A stretch of 64,000 nt of DNA from Heracleum sosnowskyi (Eukaryota; Streptophyta; Magnoliopsida; Apiales; Apiaceae), in contig CM061243.1 of the NCBI GenBank assembly GCA_030848705.1, forward strand, positions 12,115,044-12,179,043, given 5' to 3'. The notes below the pieces were generated by a model. That model did no database searches. It had not been told where the DNA came from and was given only the letters and a program-made list of their open reading frames with translations. This document shows positions 10,256 to 21,795 of the stretch, piece by piece (the stretch's first letter is position 1; each line of letters starts with the position of its first letter). The translations under genes and the position numbers were made by a program.

Positions 10256-11180
10256 GTAATTTTATTATTATTTTTTTAATTGTATTTGTTAAAAAAATAA
10301 GTAGGCATGTTAAAATAGCTAAACACTTTTAATTAATTAAAAACATTGAAACAAATTTTATAATAAATAAGTAAGGGTTTTCTCGTTATATTTTTGGAAA
10401 AGGAGGAGTTTTAGTATGGAAAAATAAAAAATGTAACATATATTTAGTTTAAAAAGGTAAATGCCCGTGATATTTTTGGAAATTGAGGTTTTAAAATTTA
10501 ATAATTTAAATTATTTAAATACATTTTAAAATAAATAAATAAATGGTTTATTCGTGATATTTTTAGAAAAAGAATGGATTTGAGTGAGAAAAATAGAAAA
10601 AGACAATTGAAAAAGGCAATTTCCCGTGATATATTTAGAAAATGAGGGACTTTAGAAAATGAGTGACTTTGTTAGAAAAAATCTATAATGTGTTTTAGCT
10701 GAAAATGTAATTGGTTATAAATAGCTATTTGATTATTTATATTTTAATATTTTTAGTAATTGCATTTGTTAAAAAAAATAAGTAGACATGTTAAAATAGG
10801 TAAACTTTTAAAATAATAATTATAATATTAGTTTAAAAATAAATAACTAAAGATTTGTCCGTGATATTTTTGGAAAATGAGGGGTTTTAGTAAGGAAAAA
10901 TAGAAAAACTAACATGTTTTAGTTAAAAAATGAAATTGTCCGTGATATATTTGAAAAAGTAGAGGAATTTGTTAGAAAAAATAAAAAAAATAATGTATTT
11001 TAGGAGAAAAAGATAATTAGTTATAAATAGTTAATATTATTATTTAATAATATATTTCTATAAATAAATAAGGTTAATTAAGTAAAAACACGAATTTAAG
11101 AAAGGACAATTAAGTAAAATCACAACGTACCATACCAACCAACCAAACTTTTAATGTTTCGTCTATTATATAATAGTATA
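10256..11180 (-). mobile_element. Helitron remnant A, cut by the copia insertion
   Basis: This segment closely matches 14665-15220 and is the reverse of 18023-18480. Near 11110-11180 it carries, in reverse, the head motif of this family (ACTATTATATAATAGACG, then AAACATTAAAAGTTTGGT). The body contains about three repeats of a unit with CCGTGATATTTTTGGAAA and TTTTAGTAAGGAAAAATAG. The 3' hairpin expected on the left is missing because the copia LTR begins there. It encodes no protein, so it was non-autonomous. The Helitron call rests on the ends of the related copies. Confidence 0.55.
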
Positions 11181-11189
11181 GTATTTATT

Positions 11190-11466
11190 TTAATAATTTT
11201 AATCACGAGCAATTACCTTTTTCAACTAAAACATGTTATATTTTTTATTTTTCCTTACTAAACCCCTCTTTTCAAAAAACAATTACGGACAAAGCGTTAC
11301 TTATTTATTTTAAAATCTATTTGAATAATTTTAATTATTTAAAAAAGTTTAACGTACCTTCTTATTTTTTTTAACAAATGTAATTAATAAAATATTAAAA
11401 TAAAAATAATAAAAATAACAATTATTAAAACAATTCGTGTATCGCACGGGTATTATAGTATAGATA
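11190..11466 (+). mobile_element. Helitron remnant, 3' part with degenerate hairpin
   Basis: It shares the internal repeats of remnant A in the opposite orientation. It ends with an imperfect hairpin (CGTG at 11436-11439 pairing CACG at 11445-11448), a short T/A stretch and TATAG. The head is absent. Confidence 0.45.
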
Positions 11467-11475
11467 TACTATATA

Positions 11476-12132
11476 TCAATAGTACTTATACTATATTATT
11501 AAATACGAAATATTAAAAGTTTGGTTGGTCGGTACAGTTTTTTGGTACGTCGTGTTTTTATTTAATTGCTCTTACTTAACTGTGTTTTGTGTTTTTACTT
11601 AATTACCCTTACTTATTTATATATTAAAAATTTTAAAAAAAATAATATTACCTATTTATAACCAAATTTTTAGTACTTTGTGTTTATACTTAATCACCAT
11701 TACTTAACTGTACTTCGTATTTTTACTTAATTACCCCTGGTTATTTATAAAAAAATATAATTTAATAATAATATTACTTATTTATAACTAATTATCTTTT
11801 TCACCTAAAATACATTACGTTTTCTATTTTTTTAATAAAATTCTCTCTTTTTCCAAAAATATCACGGGCAATTATTTTTTTCAACTAAAACATGTTACCT
11901 TTTCTATTTTTCCTTACTAAAACCCCTCCATTTCCAAAAATATCATGCACAAACATATAGTTATTTATTTTAAAACCTTTTTTTATATTTTTAATTATTT
12001 AAAAAAGTTTATCTATTTTAAGATGCCTACTTATTTTTTTTAACAAATGCAATTAATAAAAAAGATTAAAATATAAATAATAAAATAAGAACTATTAAAA
12101 ACAATCTGTGGATCGCATGGGTTTTAAGTTAG
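11476..12132 (+). mobile_element. Non-autonomous Helitron, both ends visible, 657 bp
   Basis: The left end is A followed by TCAATAGTACTTATAC. The right end has an imperfect hairpin (CTGTGGATCGCATGGG, 12105-12120), then TTTTAAG and TTAG followed by T. Helitrons begin TC, end with a short hairpin and CTRR (here the variant TTAG), and insert between A and T without target duplication; all of this fits. There is no coding capacity. An internal block repeats the family motifs AAATATCACGGGCAATTA and CATGTTACCTTTTC. Confidence 0.6.
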
Positions 12133-12659
12133 TATTATTAAAGGCGAAACATTAAAGTTTTGGTAACTGTTTTTTGGTACGGTACGGTACTTGTCTTTAT
12201 TTAACTCTATGTACTTAATAATTTTTACTTAATTACTCTACTAAATTATTAAAAAAAACACTTTAACATTTATTTTTTGATACAATATTATTTTACTTAG
12301 TTACTCATAATATTTAGACTTATTTATTATACACATCTATATTTATACACATATTGACATATAAATAAAATTTCTAAATGAAATTATTTTTTCTTAACAA
12401 AATCCAGTTAATACCCTGTACTTGGTTCGAGTAACAACCCTATTTATTTTAAACATATTTTATTGACTTAATTATTTTAAAAAGTTAGAACAATTAAAAT
12501 AAATTTAACTATTCTAATTAAAAGGCATTTCCAAGACCTATTTATCAGGACCCATTTAGGGCCTATTTATTTTAAAACTAATTTTTATGCTTTTAATTAT
12601 TTAAAAACGTTTACGTATTTTAGAATGTCAAATTATTTTTAATCTAATACAATTAATAA
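12133..12659. other. AT-rich, truncated Helitron head and degenerate sequence
   Basis: Near 12140-12200 a further copy of the Helitron head sequence (GCGAAACATTAAAG, then GGTACGGTACGG) follows directly on the previous element. The remainder is AT-rich, with no gene and no clear 3' end. Confidence 0.35.
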
Positions 12660-13092
12660 AATTTAAGTATTAACCACCACTTCAAACTTCAACTATTCAT
12701 ATTATCACAAAAATTACAAAAATTTTAAATATCTCTAGACTTTATATGTCGATTTTGTGTCATGTTTTTTGAACCGACGCCCGTTGCACAAGTATATACA
12801 AATTAAAAATACTAAAAATATGTAATAATAAAATTTAAGTACTAACCACCGCTTCAAACTTAAACTATTAGTATCATAACAAAAATTACAAATTTTTTAA
12901 ATATCCCTAGACTTTATATGCCGATTTTGTGTCATACTTTCTTTAGTCGATGCCCATTGCACTAAATACATATAAATTAAAATAATAAAATTAAGCAATA
13001 ATAAAAATTTAATTATTAACCACCGCTTCAAACTTCAATTATTTGTATTATCACATAAATTATAAATTTCTTAAACATTCTTAGACGTTATA
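12660..13092. repeat. Tandem repeat, about 173-bp unit, 2.5 copies
   Basis: The word TAACCACC recurs at 12671, 12843 and 13017, giving steps of 172 and 174 bp. Each unit contains CTTCAAACTT, then AATTATCA-like sequence, TAGACTTTATATG, TTTTGTGTCATA and a GC-richer CGATGCCC-TTGCAC. The third copy stops near 13092. The unit size is in the usual range of plant satellites. Confidence 0.7.
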
Positions 13093-14640
13093 ATAAAACT
13101 TTTTTAGTGCGTATATGTGCATCATTACAATCTAAAATGTTAATCATGGAAACATAATCGATTTTAATATAATCATTGTCTTTCCTGTGAATTTGAATGT
13201 AAGTAAAAGATTTCAATGTTAGTTTAGTTAAGAAAAAAACTTAACATTTGTTTAATTGAATTCTGAACATGATTGATTTTTATATATTTATTGTTTTTAC
13301 TATGAATTTGAATGTAAATAAAGAAATTCAATTATCTAAATATGATTAATTAAAAAAATTATGAGATAATGGTATTGAATAACTCTAATTAATTCTCAAA
13401 ATCACAAAAAGAATATATTAAAAACTATATAAAAAAATAGCATTCAATATAATTATTATTAAATATAGAAATCAACTAAAACAAACTAGAAAATATTGTA
13501 TCCTGTGCAACCTATTACAATATACAATATGTCTCTATTTGTATTCGAACTTGTGCTAAACCCCTAACAAGGCATATATACGTGGTAGAAAAATTATCCA
13601 CCTAAGCGTTTTCAAAATCATATTTTCAATAGTTTTTTTCGAATATTCAACCTTACATATTAAAAGATTACGCAAAAAATAGTTGTTGCACAAAATTACA
13701 TAGAAATTGATTTTGTATATGATGCAATTTTAAATCAAAAAATAATACAAAATTTGAGTCGTTACATTGATATTGTAAACAATATATAAAATAACATGTT
13801 AAATTAAATGTATTTTTAAAGGGAAAATTTTATAAAATTTTGCACACCTACTTTTTTTTTTGCATAAAATTTTCATCGGTATGGTTAGATTTACGAAAAA
13901 ATTGACAAACACATGATTTTAAGCCGTTTAGATAGATAATTTTTCTAGCGTGGTAGGTAGATTCTCTTAACACAAATCAAAAAACTGATTAACAGTAGTT
14001 TTTAAGTATGCACATATATAGCCTGCAAAACCTCAAGTTACAGATGTTAGAAAGAACAACATAAATTAAAATATACAAACAGTTATCATCAATATATGCA
14101 ATGTTATTAATGCACATAAATTATCATAAAATACTCAAATTTTTGACGTGAGCAGAACTAATTAGTATGTCATACTTTTATAGGTAATTTAAGATATAAT
14201 ATTAAGATAAAATAAAGATTCAATTATAAATAAGATTATAATATAAAGATTAAATCCTAAATAAGATTGTAATATAACGTTAAAATAAAGATTTAATTCT
14301 AAAAAATATTGATTTTTATATATTTATTATCTTCCCTATAAATTCGAATCTAAGTAAGATAATTTAATTTTATTGAATAAAAATAGAGAAACTTTAGAAA
14401 AATATATTAAACTTAAATATGATTTAATTTAGTTGGGAAAATAAGTTAATTTTGTTTAATTAAATTTTAAATAAGATTAACTTTTTATATATTTATCTTC
14501 TTCCCTGAAAATTTGAATTGAATTAAAATAACGAAACTCAAGAAAAATAGATTAAAATTTAAATAGTATTTAAGTTAGTTGAGAAGAAATGTAATATTTG
14601 TTTAATTAAATTTTAAACAGGATTCACTTTTATATATTTA
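13093..14640. repeat. AT-rich stretch with diverged ~165-bp repeats, no gene
   Basis: No coding potential. Words such as TTTTTATATATTTATT followed by TTCCCTATAAATTCGAAT recur near 13270, 14310, 14480 and 14620. They resemble the array at 15405-16856, so the two blocks may be one array split by the Helitron at 14641. Confidence 0.4.
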
Positions 14641-15220
14641 CTAGCTTAAAACCCGTGCGATGCACGGATTGTTAATTGTTATTTTTTTTTTATTTTTTTA
14701 ATTGTATTTGTTAAAAAAAATAAGTAGACATGTAAAAATAGCTAAACACTTTTAATTAATTAAAAACATTAAAACATATTTTAAAATAAATAACAGATTT
14801 TAAAATAAACAGATTTTAGTAATTGCATTTGTTAAGAAAAACAATTAGACATGTTAAAATGGGTAAACTTTTAAAAAAATAATTATAATATTAAGTTTAA
14901 AAATAAATAACTAAAGGTTTGTCCATGATATTTTTGGAAAAATGAGGGGTTTTAGTAAGGAAAAATAGAAAAACTAACATGTTTTAGTTAAAAAAGGTAA
15001 TTGCCCGTGATATATTTGAAAAAGTAGGGGAATTTGTTAGAAAAAATAAAAAAATAATGTATTTTAGGTGAAAAAGATAATTGATTATAAATAGGTAATA
15101 TTATTATTTAATAATATTTTTTTATAAATAAGTAAGGTTAATTAAGTAAAAACACGAATTTAAGAAAGGACAATTAAGTAAAATCATAACGTACCATACC
15201 GACCGACCAAACTTTTAATG
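14641..15220 (-). mobile_element. Non-autonomous Helitron remnant B with clear 3' terminus
   Basis: On the minus strand it ends with a 6-bp perfect hairpin (CCGTGC and GCACGG, loop of 3, positions 14653-14667), 8 bases, then CTAG followed by T. This is the textbook Helitron 3' end. The body repeats remnant A almost base for base. The head is partly lost: similarity stops near 15220, just after the CATTAAAAGT motif. Confidence 0.65.
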
Positions 15221-15404
15221 TATTTTGTTTCAGTTTTAATTTTTTGGCACTCCTATATCCATGTTTTGCCACAATTTAAAGAACCCCATGTGTTTGATAA
15301 CCAAAAATCGCAACCGCAAACGAACCATCGGTTTAGGTTTGAAATTTTTTGGTTGGGATCGGTTACAAAACCATTTGAAAAAAAATTAACCAAAAAAAAT
15401 TTGT

Positions 15405-16856
15405 TCCTCCATTAGTAAAGATTTTAAAGGCAATTGAGATTTTTTCTAATATTTGGTATTATTAATTAAGCTATTTTCTAACAAAACAATTGGGAGTATA
15501 TTAAAATTGTATATTTAATTTTTTTCATTAATAAAGATTTTGAAGGCAAAAATATTAAAATTATATATTTAATTTCCTCCATTAGTAAAGGTTTTAAAGA
15601 CAATTGAGATATTTTCGAATCTTTCATATTAATATTTCAAAAATTCAGGAAAATTAAAAAAATAGTTCGAAGCGATTTGAGAGACGCCACATCACCGCCC
15701 TCGTCTTCTTTTTTATATAAATACTATATTTAAATAAGAAACTTTAATTTTATTGAATTAAAATTGAGAAAGGAAATAATATTAAAATTGTATATTCTAT
15801 TTCCTCAATTAGTTAAAATTTAAAAGACAACCGATATTATCTCTATCCTATAAATTTGAATTTAAATAAGTAAATTTAGTTATATTAAATTAAAATTCAA
15901 GAGCTCTAGAAAAATAAATAAATAGTTATATTTAGTTTCTTTTATTGGTAAAGATTTAAAAGGCAATTGAGATTTTTTTCTATCATATAAATTTAAATTT
16001 AAATAATGAACTTTCATTTTATTGAATCAAAATTGAGAAAGGAAAGAATCTTAAAATTGTATATCAGTTTCCTACATTAGTAAAGATTTAAAAGGAAGTT
16101 GATATTTTTCTATCCTATAAATTCGAATTTAAATAAGCAACTTTAATTTTATTGAATTAAAATTGAGAAAGGAAAGAATCTTAAAATTGTATGTCAGTTT
16201 CCTCCATTAGTAAAGATTTAAAAGGTATTTGATATTTTTCTATCCTATAAAATCCAATTTAAATAAGAAAATTTAATTTTATTGAATTAAAATTGTTTAG
16301 TAAGTTTCCTCCATTAAAAAAGATTTAAAAGACAATTGAGATTTTTTCTATCCTATAAATTCAAATTTAAATAAAAAACTTTGATTTTATTGAATTAAAA
16401 TTGAGAAATGAAAGAATATTAAAATTTTATGTTCTTTTTCCTACATTAGTAAAGATTTAAAAGGAAATTGAGATTTTTTCTATCTTTTAAATTCAAATTT
16501 ATATAAGAAACTTTCATTTTATTGAATAAAAATTGAGAAAGGAAAGAAACTTAAAATTGTATATCAGTTTCCTCCAATAGTAAAGATTTAAAAAGTATTT
16601 GATATTTTTCTATCCTATAAATTCTAATTTAAATAAGGAAATTTAATTTTATTGAATTAAATTTGTATATTTAGTTTACTTTATTAGTAAAGATTTAAAA
16701 GGTAATTGAGATTTTTTCTATCACATAAATTCAAATTTTAAAGATTTAAAAGGCAATTGAGATTTTTTCTATCATATAAATTCAAATTTAAATAAGGAAC
16801 TTTAATTTTATTGAATTAAAATTGAGAAAAGAAATAATATTAAAATTGTATATTCT
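15405..16856. repeat. Tandem array, unit about 130 bp (some about 106 bp)
   Basis: Each unit contains CCTCCATTAGTAAAGATT, AAAAGGCAATTGAGATTTTT, CTATCCTATAAATTC and AATTTTATTGAATTAAAATT. Starts of the AGTAAAGATTT word fall near 15945, 16074, 16204, 16310, 16444, 16574 and 16680. A shorter variant of ~106 bp alternates with the ~130-bp form. The array is interrupted at 16857 by a retrocopy and resumes at 17806. Confidence 0.7.
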
Positions 16857-17805
16857 TTTTTGACAAACAAAGAGATTTTATTAACTTGCATCAACGGAAT
16901 CACAGCCAGGACAAACCCCTGAACTGACACTACAACATGAATAGAAACAAATAAATGAGCTAAACAAATAGCCGCTTATGTTTTCAGACTGTTTAATATC
17001 ATGAATTTCTAAATTCTTTGAACTAGAAAAGATTAAAATGGCTTCCCGATCTATCAACCCTGCACCAATCCTGGAACCACTAATATCACAAATGACCTTC
17101 ACGTACGCACCACCTGTAGCCCAATGTTCAGACACACCCCAGCTATCTACATGCCAAAAACCAGCTATAGACATGCCGCAGGTGAAAGATCTCATAAGAT
17201 GAACAAATTTTAGTTGTGAAAAGTAAGCTCTTGCAATATCCGACACCAGCCCAAATCCAATGCACAAATTACAGATCTCCCACAAAACCACATAAATCAT
17301 TTTCAAAGTAACGAGAAACATAACACATACCAACATCAAAAGAACATACCTTAACATCCCAATAAAAGGGTAACAAGCCAGACACACGCCAATAGGCGAG
17401 ACTAACACCAAAAATTCAAAGACCTCAGAATGACACCAAATTTTGGTATGATGTTAAGGAGGAGAATTTGAATCTAAAGGTATTTTTTATTTGCAGAATC
17501 GGACTCAAAATCAAGATAGATTTGAGAAATAAATTCCAGATGTTTGGTTTTGGTTCGATTTTTATTGAACAAAAACTGGAACAAAAGGTTTAGATAATTG
17601 AGAGGAGGATTGGAGAATGGATTGATGGGGGAAACGAAGGTGTAGATGGAGAAGAAGGGGGAGGGCGGCGGCTATGATGGCAGGGGGTCGACTCTCATTA
17701 GTTAGTATCTTTGATTTGCCAAAAGAGGTTTTGTTAATCATCCATTATTACTACTATAATTCAGTATAACAGCCTAAACCCTAGAGTATTAGAAGTGATA
17801 ATTGC
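16857..17805 (-). mobile_element. Retrocopy (LINE-type integration) with 20-bp target duplication
   Basis: The 949-bp segment is flanked by identical 20-mers at 16837-16856 and 17806-17825. On the minus strand it ends with AATAAAATCTCTTTGTTTG and a short A tail directly against the duplication. The other end starts near a telo-box-like AAACCCTAG reversed in the minus strand (CTAGGGTTTAGG) and a GC-richer stretch that looks like a 5' leader. Long target duplications with a 3' A tail are the mark of LINE machinery. It could be a processed copy of a host transcript or a short non-autonomous LINE. The longest minus-strand frame (17411-16881, 176 codons, non-ATG) is not convincing and I do not recognise it. 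Higher GC than its surroundings supports an outside origin. Confidence 0.65.
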
Positions 17806-17881
17806 ATATTAAAATTGTATATTCTATTTCATCCATTAGTTAAAATTTAAAAGTCAATTGATATCATCTTTATCCTATAAA
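17806..17881. repeat. Continuation of the tandem array after the retrocopy
   Basis: The first 20 bases are the right-hand target duplication. The next ~55 bp resume the array (ATTTCATCCATTAGTT, then CTTTATCCTATAAA) until the Helitron terminus at 17882. Confidence 0.6.
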
Positions 17882-17911
17882 CTAGTTTACTAAGTCGCGC
17901 TTCACAGCGGC
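17882..17911 (-). mobile_element. Helitron 3' terminus, minus strand
   Basis: On the minus strand an imperfect hairpin (GCCGC and GCGCG arms) is followed by 11 bases and CTAG, with T as the next base. The body of this Helitron must lie to the right. Its 5' end is not identified; another Helitron head at 18023 begins only 110 bp away. Confidence 0.45.
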
Positions 17912-18022
17912 TTTATAATAATATCTCTAAATTTTCTCAAAATATATTCTATAAAATACGTTTTTAAATAAAATAATATTTCTAATATAAAATTAAATTT
18001 TGTTTTGAATTATATATATATA

Positions 18023-18480
18023 TCAATACTATTATATAATAGACGAAACATTAAAAGTTTGGTCGGTTGGTATGGTATGTTGTGATTTTACTTAATTGCC
18101 CTTAATTAACCGTACTTCGTGTTTTTACTTAATTAACATTACTTATTTATAGAAATATATTAGTAAATAATAATATTATATATTTATAACCAATTACATT
18201 TTTCACCTAAAATACATTATTTTTTCTATTTTTTCTAACAAATTCCCCTGCTTTTTCAAATATATCACGGACAATTACCTTTTTAACTAAAACATGTTTG
18301 TTTTTCTATTTTTCTTTACTAAACCCCTCTTTTTCCAAAAATATCAGCCACAAACCTTTAGTTATTTATTTTTAAACCTATTTTAATATTATAATTATTT
18401 TTTTAAAAGTTTACCTATTTTAACATGTCTACTTGTTTTTCTTAACAAATTCAATTACTAAAAATATTAAAATATAAATA
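18023..18480 (+). mobile_element. Helitron head and body, 3' end not found
   Basis: It starts with A then TCAATACTATTATATAATAG, the best preserved head of the family here, followed by ACGAAACATTAAAAGTTTGG. The body is the mirror of remnants A and B down to about 18480. More family repeats (CAAAAATATCAC with AAACCCC) continue irregularly to about 18850 without a clear terminus. Confidence 0.5.
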
Positions 18481-19107
18481 ATCAAATACCTATTTATAAC
18501 CAATTATCTTTGCAGCTAAAACACATTATATATTTTTTCTAACAAAGTCCATCATTTTCTAAATATATCACGGAAAATTACCTTTTACAATTTACTTTTT
18601 ATATTTTTCTCACTAAAATCCATTCTTTTTCCAAAAATATCACAGGAAACCCTTTACTTATTTATTTTAAAACGTATTTAAATACTTTTATTTATTAAAT
18701 TTTAAAACCTCATTTTCCAAAAATATCACAGACATTTACCTTTTTAAACTAAATATATGTTACATTTTTTATTTTTTCTTACTAAACCCCCTCATTTTCC
18801 AAAAATATAACGGGCAAACACATACTTATTTATTTTAAAATCTTTTTTAATGTTTTTAATTAATTAAAAGTGTTTATTTATTTTTTAATTTATTATTATT
18901 TATATTTATTTATATTTATATTTATTAAATTTAAATATTAATTTAAACGTAATAAGATAAGTTTAGGTGTAATTTATTAAATTCTTAATTACCAAAACAT
19001 TCCTGTATTTTCTATTATATTACATAAAAAAAAGTTTAGGAGAACAGTAAGTTAAGATAGTAATTTCATTAAAAAATTATTATGAGAATACGCTCAATTT
19101 GATATTT

Positions 19108-20230
19108 GTTTAATGATGGTTTAATAATTATTATCTAACTTGACCAGTTGACCTACCCATAAAATAAACCGAAAAGAAAAGATGGTTAAGAAGTTTTACA
19201 CAAAGAATTTAATTCAATATAGAAAACCAATTTATAATTGGTTTAAATTATCAAAGCACACTTCTTAGTATTTAAATATAATATTACATTTAATCAAATA
19301 CACATTTTAATATAAGTATTATATTCAAAATTATCGTTTATGAATATGAAACCCTCAACATTTTAATAATATTTTGATATTATCCTTTTATGTTTGTTAT
19401 ATGTAAAATAATATAATTATAATTTGGATTAATCGAATTGTTATGTACCTTCACAAAAAAAGTGTTTAAATTTATTCATGTACAGGAGTTCTCCTAAGTC
19501 TCTTATAACGTAGGGTATCATTGTAATCGATATGAATTGTTATCTTAATATTTGGTTTAACAATTATTATCTAACTGGAACTATACATAAATTCAAGATA
19601 AAAGATATTTAAGAATTTTTACATAGAAAAATTTTAAATTATCAAAATACATTTTTTAGTATTTAAATATAATTATTTTATTAATTAGATACACTTTTTA
19701 ATATTAGATCTAACAATTCTCATCGATCTAATTAAGATCTAACTATAATTATTAATTTGGTCGTATACTGATCGTACACGGACCAAATCGATTTTAATTT
19801 TTTCTTAAATTGATTTTAATATTTTATTGAAATAAACAAAGAATTTATAAATTTAAAAGAATTAGGGAAAAAAATTAAATTGGTGCTACAATAATAAAAA
19901 ACTATTTATTAAAATTTAGATAATAACTTTACTATTTGGGCTCTTGGGTTCTATCTTGAGTTTTAGACAACAGATTTTAACGATTTTACAGCCCACGCGA
20001 AGCTTACAAAATTATCTTTAATTTAATGATGGTTTAATAATTATTATCTAACTGGAACTATCCATAAAATAAAGAGAAAAGATAATTACGAATTTTTACA
20101 TAAAGATTTCTATTCAATATAGAAAACCCATTTATAATAGGTTTAAATTATCAAAATACACCTTTTAGTATTTAAATACTATCCTATTATTAATCAAATA
20201 CAATTTTTAATATTATATCTGACGGTCCTC
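19108..20230. repeat. Three direct copies of a ~200-bp AT-rich sequence
   Basis: The sequence beginning GTTTAATAATTATTATCTAA and containing AAATTATCAAAATACA then TTTTAGTATTTAAATA occurs near 19115, 19555 and 20030. The copies are spaced about 450 bp apart and diverged. No gene lies between them. Confidence 0.5.
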
Positions 20231-20337
20231 ATCGATTTGAATATTTATAGTTTTATAATCCAACGGATCGTATACTTTTGGTAGTACAGTGACCGACCAA
20301 AGTTTTGGATAAGATATCCCTTACGCTTATTATATAT

Positions 20338-20425
20338 AAGGAGTTAATAGTATAGATAGATAGATAGATATATATATATATAAAATAATAATAATAATAA
20401 TAATATATATAATAATAAAGATAAA
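20338..20425. repeat. Compound microsatellite (GATA, AT, ATA)
   Basis: GATA repeats pass into TA dinucleotides and then ATA trinucleotides. The tract is simple sequence only; the minus-strand tyrosine/isoleucine-rich frame across it is an artefact. Confidence 0.85.
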
Positions 20426-20718
20426 AGAAAGATATTGATAGTATAGAATAGTATAGATCAGAAGAACCCGTTCCTATTCTCAAACAAAAATTATTTTATT
20501 TTTGGATTTTCGTAGGAATTGAAAAAGGTATTCGGACAAAAAATCATAAAATTTTAACTTTTTTGGAAAAAATGGAATTATAATTATTTTTAAAATAAAC
20601 TAATATGATAATTCATAAGATTTCCTGTTAAAAAAATGAAAATAAGATTTATTTCAATTTATTTCACCTCTCTCCCTCACTGGTAAAGTCTGCCTGCATC
20701 ACTGGGGATCCTGCCGAT

Positions 20719-20822
20719 TTTTATATGCAAATTCAAGTTCCGCCGTGCTTTTCACCTCCTCAAAGCCTCCAAAATTGTCATCCACGATCTTCTTTTTAAT
20801 ACCTCGCCGCCAAGTCAGTCTC

Positions 20823-20910
<88 letters not shown>

Positions 20911-20930
20911 AACTTCCTATTTCGATCTTA
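20719..20930 (+). promoter_or_regulatory. Possible ALG6 promoter and non-coding leader exon
   Basis: GC-richer DNA with a TATA-like TTTATATGC at ~20719, then pyrimidine-rich sequence and a long TC/AC microsatellite, resembles a plant 5' leader. A good splice acceptor (CATTTTGCAG, ending 23167) lies 65 bp before the ALG6 ATG, which would make a leader intron of about 2.2 kb. This is inference; the ALG6 promoter could instead lie nearer, around 22.5-23.1 kb. Confidence 0.3.
20827..20908. repeat. (TC)21(AC)20 compound microsatellite
   Basis: Forty-two bases of TC repeats (20827-20868) pass directly into forty bases of AC repeats (20869-20908), both perfect. The tract is probably polymorphic between individuals. 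Confidence 0.95.
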
Positions 20931-21795
20931 TCATGTAATGTGTGTGTATATGTGTAATTGAACTGTTTGTGAATTAGGATATTTCGATATAGGATGCTTA
21001 ATTAATCTAATCTTCTAGTGTTGAAAGTGTGGAATTAGGTTGTTCAATTGCTAGTGTATTTCTGTTGAGTATCAACTCTAGTATCAGGATGTGCTGAACT
21101 TTTGGTCATTTTAGCAATGTTACGACAATTTGATTTATCCCTTTCTTTATTGAGTTTATTATCATTTCTTTATTGAGTTAATTATCAAACCGATCATTTG
21201 AACCCTGGATATATCAAGTGGATCATTAATTTTAAACCGGTCTTAGCTGACTAATCGAACTTACAAAAGTTTGTCTGTCATGACTCGTGATTCTCCATTG
21301 AACTTAACATTTAACAGCTGATATCTAAACCCCTGTTCCTATATAGCAGCAGTCGTACATGTATACTTGTTTAGTCTTTAGTTGCAGGCTGAATGATAAT
21401 ACTCTGCAACTATTTAACGGAGTGTGAATGAGACTTGGTAGAGTGAGTCTTTGTATATCAAGGTGCAGAAAAACCTTTTTTTTAAGGAATTATAGGAATA
21501 GTGATTAATCATTGAGATGGAGATAAAAGCAAGAACTTTCAGTTTTGGTTAGGGTATAGACCAGCGAATAAATCTAAAAACGGGCACATACACTCTTCTA
21601 CCCAAAATTTTATTAATGGGAAAGGCAGTTGAAATAACACCTCTTATAAAAAGAGGGAGATGTATCCATTTACCAAAAAGGGAGAAGAATATAAGAAAAC
21701 AATTTCATCAACTAAAAGGCTAATGATAATCCATGAATCCCCGTATCAGTAAATAAAGTAAATCAAAATACAGTTAAAAAGGCATAAAGTCTCAA

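Noticed and set aside
12660..13092. Possible CRISPR-like array
   Set aside because: Repeats are ~173 bp without short constant repeats and unique spacers, and the genome is a plant nuclear one.
15218..15415. 65-codon plus-strand frame
   Set aside because: Lies at a Helitron/array border, non-ATG-supported context and no similarity to a known protein.
16881..17411. 176-codon minus-strand frame in the retrocopy
   Set aside because: It has no ATG at its start, no recognisable domain and an unusual hydrophobic/cysteine mix; the segment is better explained as a retrotransposed transcript.
20253..20483. Tyrosine/isoleucine-rich frame
   Set aside because: Product of the GATA/AT/ATA microsatellite.
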